Shown here: positions 61,019-64,000 of the stretch, one piece after another | Layout of the letters: the number at the start of each line of letters is the position of its first letter | Numbering within the stretch: the first letter of the stretch is position 1 | Assembly (NCBI GenBank): GCA_902799955.1 | Contig: CADCCQ010000027.1 | Coordinates: forward strand, 22,813 to 86,812 | Direction: 5' to 3' | From: an uncultured bacterium | GTDB taxonomy: Bacteria > Verrucomicrobiota > Kiritimatiellia > RFP12 > UBA1067 | Length of the DNA stretch: 64,000 nucleotides | The notes under the pieces: generated by a model | What the model was told of the DNA's origin: nothing | The model's database searches: none | What the model saw: only the letters and a program-made list of their open reading frames with translations | Translations under genes and position numbers: made by a program

Positions 61019-61657
61019 CTATTCGGCGTCCTTCCAACGGCCGCGCGTGAAGTCCGGCACCTCAAGCGGCGCCGAGCCGGCGGAGACCGACTTCTCCGAA
61101 AGCTCCGTAAGGCAGCTCCACGTCGCGGCGTCGTAGACGTCGGCGTCCATAGGAAGACCGTTCATCAGGCAGTGCGACCAATGTATGTCGATGTCGCCGT
61201 CGGTATCGCCGGGCGGCACATCGGGTTTCTTCGCAAGCGGTATCAGGTGTCGGCGTGTCCGTTCCGCAGTTTCGACGAGCTGCCAGCACTCTTCGATGGT
61301 AGTGGCGCATGGTAGCTCGACGGCGCAGTGCCTGCCGGCTTCCAGCGCGTATACGGCGGCGCGGAAGTGAATTGGCGTCGGTGCCGTGACGTATACGAGG
61401 TCTACCTCCGGGTCGTCCGCGACGGGCCTGAACGACTCCGGCCCGAGGAATGCGTGCGACCTGGGCTTGCCCATCTTCTCCAGCTTGGCGTTCCCGGCGT
61501 CAAGCCCGCGTTGCTCGATGTCCGCAATTGCCGTTACGACGAGGCCTGGGATGTTCGAGAGCCGCCTGATGGCCTCTATGCCGCGTTGCCCGATGCCACA
61601 GACGCCGACGCGTACGCGCTCCATCGGATCACACCTGAAACCATGCATGGAACCCAT
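61019..61657 (-). pseudogene. Gfo/Idh/MocA oxidoreductase (GH109-like) with a large internal deletion
   Basis: The 212-residue product joins a normal N-terminal NAD-binding domain ('RVRVGVCGIGQRGIEAIRRL', 'VYVTAPTPIHFRAAVYALEA') directly to the last 60 residues of the family. That tail reads 'MNGLPMDADVYDAATWS' and 'VPDFTRGRWKDAE'. About 190 residues of the catalytic C-terminal domain are missing, and the frame is kept. Full-length relatives have over 400 residues. AGGAG precedes the ATG at 61657. It is downstream of the GH2 gene by 41 nt, so it was probably part of one sugar-degradation operon. Confidence 0.7.
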
Positions 61658-61698
61658 TGACTTCTTCTCCTGTTGGAGTTGGTGTAACGTGACGAGCT

Positions 61699-64000
61699 TT
61701 ACTCTTCAATCCTGATCTCGGCTAGGGAGGCGAACTCGCGTCCGAGATGCTCGTTGAGCCCTGTGAAGCGCCAGAAGCGGACGGGGACAGTCCCCGCAAA
61801 CGCAAACGTCTGCGCGGCAGTCGTCGCCTTCAGCTCGCCCGCGACGACTTCGCGCCATGCCTTGCCATCCTCCGAGACTTCGAAGCGGAAGCCCTTGACG
61901 TTGCCGTTCACACCGTTCTGCCGCTGCCAGATCGTCACGCCCTTCGCCTTGGCGACGCGCCCGAGGTCGACAGTCACCGCGTGCGGGTACTTCGTGAGCG
62001 TGACGCCATACTGCGAGTGCCAGATGGTCGAGAGGTCGCCATCCACAAGATGGTCTGCGTCGCCTTCGCCCGGCTCGGCGGAAGTGCATGCGACGACCGT
62101 CGGCACGATGTCCTCGCCCGTCCGCACGTCCGGCGGCAGCGCGGCCGGAGGCATCGACGGCAGCTTGTTCCTCATGCTGGTTTTGCCGATGACGAAATCG
62201 AGCCTATAGGTCCTGTCGTTGCGGACTATGTCGCGGCCGAGAGGGCCCGGCCCGCACGACGCGCCGCCCAGGCCCCTAACAGCTGCGAATATGCCGAGCT
62301 CGACCTTCGACATCTCCGGCAGCTCTTCGGGATGGGCCGCACGCACAAGCTCCATGGGCGAATAAGGTATCGCCGAGAAGGAGAACGGCTCGCCCAGGGT
62401 CGTGACGATGAATGCGCTTTTACGCGGCTTTTCCGCGGCGTTCGGGTACACTACCGCCAAATACGTGTTCTCGCGGTTGCCCATGTCCTGGGGCTTCGCA
62501 TAGCGCTCGACCATCTGCCAGTCGCACTGGGTCCAGAGCGACGTATGCGCGCTGCTCTTCCTGTCGGGGTAGTTCTCGTGCGGACCCGCTCCGAGCCACA
62601 TCGCCGTGTACGAGTCGATGGCGAGTGTAAAGCGGTAGCCGATTCGCGCGAGCTCCATCACGCGGCCGCGCGGACGTATCTCGGACTGGCACGCGACGAG
62701 TCCGTCGCCGAACACCGTCCACTTCCGGGCGACGATGAAGCGCGGCGAATGGGGCTTCGCGTTTCTGCCGCGCACGTCCGCGACGATCGTTACGGACTTC
62801 GAACCGTCCGCGTTCGTCTCTACGGGCGAGATCGATGTCGCCGTCTCAACGAGGTCGTGCAGCCCCGCCTCCATCCAGCGCCGCCCCAGCCCGCCGTCGT
62901 TGGGGACAGGCGCACGGAACGCGTCGACTGTCATCGGAGCCGCCAGATGTTCCTCGCCATTGCGCACATACGAAACGAGCGCTCCCGTCTCGCGGCAGAA
63001 CCGCACCGTGAAGTTCGTCCCGCCGAGTGCGACGGATTTCTCGTCCGAAAGATCGTTGACGACCCCCGTCGACGAAATCGTTTCCCGGTCGGCCAGAAGC
63101 CGCTTGTCGGTCCACTCTTCGCACGCGACCAAATGGTCTTTTTTCAAAACGCCTCCGTCCGCCTTGAGTACAATCCCCACGGCCCTGCCTATCCTCGGCT
63201 CGCCCCTGGCGTTGTTGTTGGGCGGCAGGTCGAACGTCTGTTCGCCGCGCGGCGGCATCGAGAGATCGGCGCTGAATCCGTCCGTCTGGAGACAGTACCC
63301 TTCGCCGCTCCTGAAATAGTTGAGGTTCTTGACCGTCACCTGGCGTCCGTCCGCCGAAAACTTTATGTCGAACGGCTGGAAGACGCGCTTCACCTCCCAG
63401 TAACCGGGCTGGAGCGTGCGGTCGGAGTGTATCGTGCCGTTCATCACGAAAAGCCCGTCGTTCGGCTTGTCGCCGAAATCGCCACCGTACGCGATGATGC
63501 GTCTCTCCTCCCATTTTCCATTTTCCATTTTACACTTTACATTCTTGTACAGCCCCTGGTCAACCCAGTCCCAGATCGCCGCACCGAGAATCACGTCCGA
63601 CGACTCGATCGCGTCCTGGTAGTCCTTGAGGTTGCCCATCGCGTTGCACATGTTGTGCGCGTACTCGGAGATGTAGAATGGCTTTTTCGCCTTGTGGTCG
63701 TTCGCCTTCCACACCGTCCAGTCCACGCCCGGGTACTGGTTGGAATCGACGTCCGCAACGGAGTTGTCGCGCTCGTACTGGATCGGGCGCGAGGGATCCA
63801 TCTTCTTGATCGCGGCGGACGCGGCGGCGAAGTTCTCGCCCGGTCCCGCCTCGTTGCCAAGACTCCAGAACACGACGGACGGATGGTTGCGGTTGCGGCG
63901 TACCATGTCGAGATTGCGCGCGACCGTCGCCTTCTCCCACTCCTTGCGGTGCGAGAGCGACGCCTCGCCGTAGTAGTAGCCGTGCGATTCCACGTTCGCC
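61699..64000 (-). CDS. GH2 beta-galactosidase-like enzyme, 3' part (gene continues past the window edge)
   Basis: The visible 767 or so residues start inside the catalytic barrel ('NVESHGYYYG'). They include the acid/base 'WSLGNEAGPG' and the nucleophile 'YISEYAHNMCNAMG'. A Bgal-small-N-like region follows, and the last 120 residues look like an F5/8 type C (discoidin) carbohydrate-binding domain ('LVDGDLSTIWHSQYG', 'GFRFEVSEDGKAW'). A short 7-bp repeat array (63511-63545) encodes 'VKCKMENGKWEERR' right after the barrel. The reading frame is open to the right edge, so the start and signal peptide lie outside. Confidence 0.9.
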   Translation of the reverse strand, partial: ANVESHGYYYGEASLSHRKEWEKATVARNLDMVRRNRNHPSVVFWSLGNEAGPGENFAAASAAIKKMDPSRPIQYERDNSVADVDSNQYPGVDWTVWKANDHKAKKPFYISEYAHNMCNAMGNLKDYQDAIESSDVILGAAIWDWVDQGLYKNVKCKMENGKWEERRIIAYGGDFGDKPNDGLFVMNGTIHSDRTLQPGYWEVKRVFQPFDIKFSADGRQVTVKNLNYFRSGEGYCLQTDGFSADLSMPPRGEQTFDLPPNNNARGEPRIGRAVGIVLKADGGVLKKDHLVACEEWTDKRLLADRETISSTGVVNDLSDEKSVALGGTNFTVRFCRETGALVSYVRNGEEHLAAPMTVDAFRAPVPNDGGLGRRWMEAGLHDLVETATSISPVETNADGSKSVTIVADVRGRNAKPHSPRFIVARKWTVFGDGLVACQSEIRPRGRVMELARIGYRFTLAIDSYTAMWLGAGPHENYPDRKSSAHTSLWTQCDWQMVERYAKPQDMGNRENTYLAVVYPNAAEKPRKSAFIVTTLGEPFSFSAIPYSPMELVRAAHPEELPEMSKVELGIFAAVRGLGGASCGPGPLGRDIVRNDRTYRLDFVIGKTSMRNKLPSMPPAALPPDVRTGEDIVPTVVACTSAEPGEGDADHLVDGDLSTIWHSQYGVTLTKYPHAVTVDLGRVAKAKGVTIWQRQNGVNGNVKGFRFEVSEDGKAWREVVAGELKATTAAQTFAFAGTVPVRFWRFTGLNEHLGREFASLAEIRIEE
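63511..63545 (-). repeat. AAAATGG heptamer array inside the GH2 gene
   Basis: On the minus strand five 7-bp units read AGAATGT, AAAGTGT, AAAATGG, AAAATGG, AAAATGG. They encode a Lys/Met/Glu/Asn/Trp patch between the catalytic domain and the next beta domain. The count (5 x 7) is the same as in proS. Confidence 0.85.

Overview
The window is GC-rich bacterial DNA with dense, mostly plus-strand coding. Housekeeping genes are bacterial in type: rph, proS with an editing insertion domain, ruvB, gatB, mutS, xseB and an EF-G. They are interspersed with very large secreted proteins: a BspA-like leucine-rich repeat protein, a twin-metzincin protease, beta-helix and beta-strand-repeat proteins, and two paralogous giants. 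Three tandem genes resemble the alpha subunit of hydrazine synthase, and DUF5107, GH2 and GH109-like genes are also present. My inference is an uncultured PVC-superphylum bacterium, most like gut or anaerobic Kiritimatiellota (Kiritimatiellae, RFP12-type). No rRNA is present to prove this.

Layout. 1-2700: tail of a ribF-like gene and an LRR surface protein. 2700-2950: tRNA-Ser(CGA) and tRNA-Gly(CCC). 2994-10334 (minus): a parallel beta-helix protein and a giant twin-metzincin protein. 10373-10742: a repeat-rich regulatory stretch. 10743-14136: rph and a DUF5107/TPR protein. 14137-14566: two unusual octamer repeat arrays. 14567-28872: a SurA-like chaperone, two giant secreted paralogues (the first with two thioredoxin-like CxxC sites) and an O-antigen-ligase-like membrane protein. 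28988-37201: three tandem HzsA-related CxxCH proteins. 37300-41233: a broken fusA, a lysozyme-fold protein and thiamine pyrophosphokinase. 41234-41990: repeats and an antitoxin remnant. 41991-48190: a beta-strand-repeat protein, an EEP-family hydrolase and a small secreted zinc-finger protein. 48202-61014: a compact housekeeping and repair run (proS, ruvB, vsr, gatB, lipoprotein, trmJ-like, two peptide ABC permeases, mutS, xseB, GHKL ATPase, rluA-like). 61019-64000 (minus): an internally deleted Gfo/Idh/MocA gene and the 3' part of a GH2 beta-galactosidase.

Three themes stand out. (1) Gene expression: several genes have an extended -10 box only 6-9 nt before the start codon, which implies leaderless mRNAs. 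Elsewhere ordinary promoters have -35 boxes that often read TTGC instead of TTGACA. (2) Repeats: 7- and 8-bp tandem arrays lie between genes and also inside proS, the GH2 gene and the 5' end of the thiamine pyrophosphokinase gene, without breaking the frames. (3) The cell surface: most non-housekeeping genes encode exported proteins, and two pairs share C-terminal modules that could be sorting or anchoring domains.

Two genes (fusA and the Gfo/Idh/MocA gene) carry internal deletions. Without the reads I cannot tell real decay from assembly error. Functions are assigned from motifs and remembered family features only; no database search was run.
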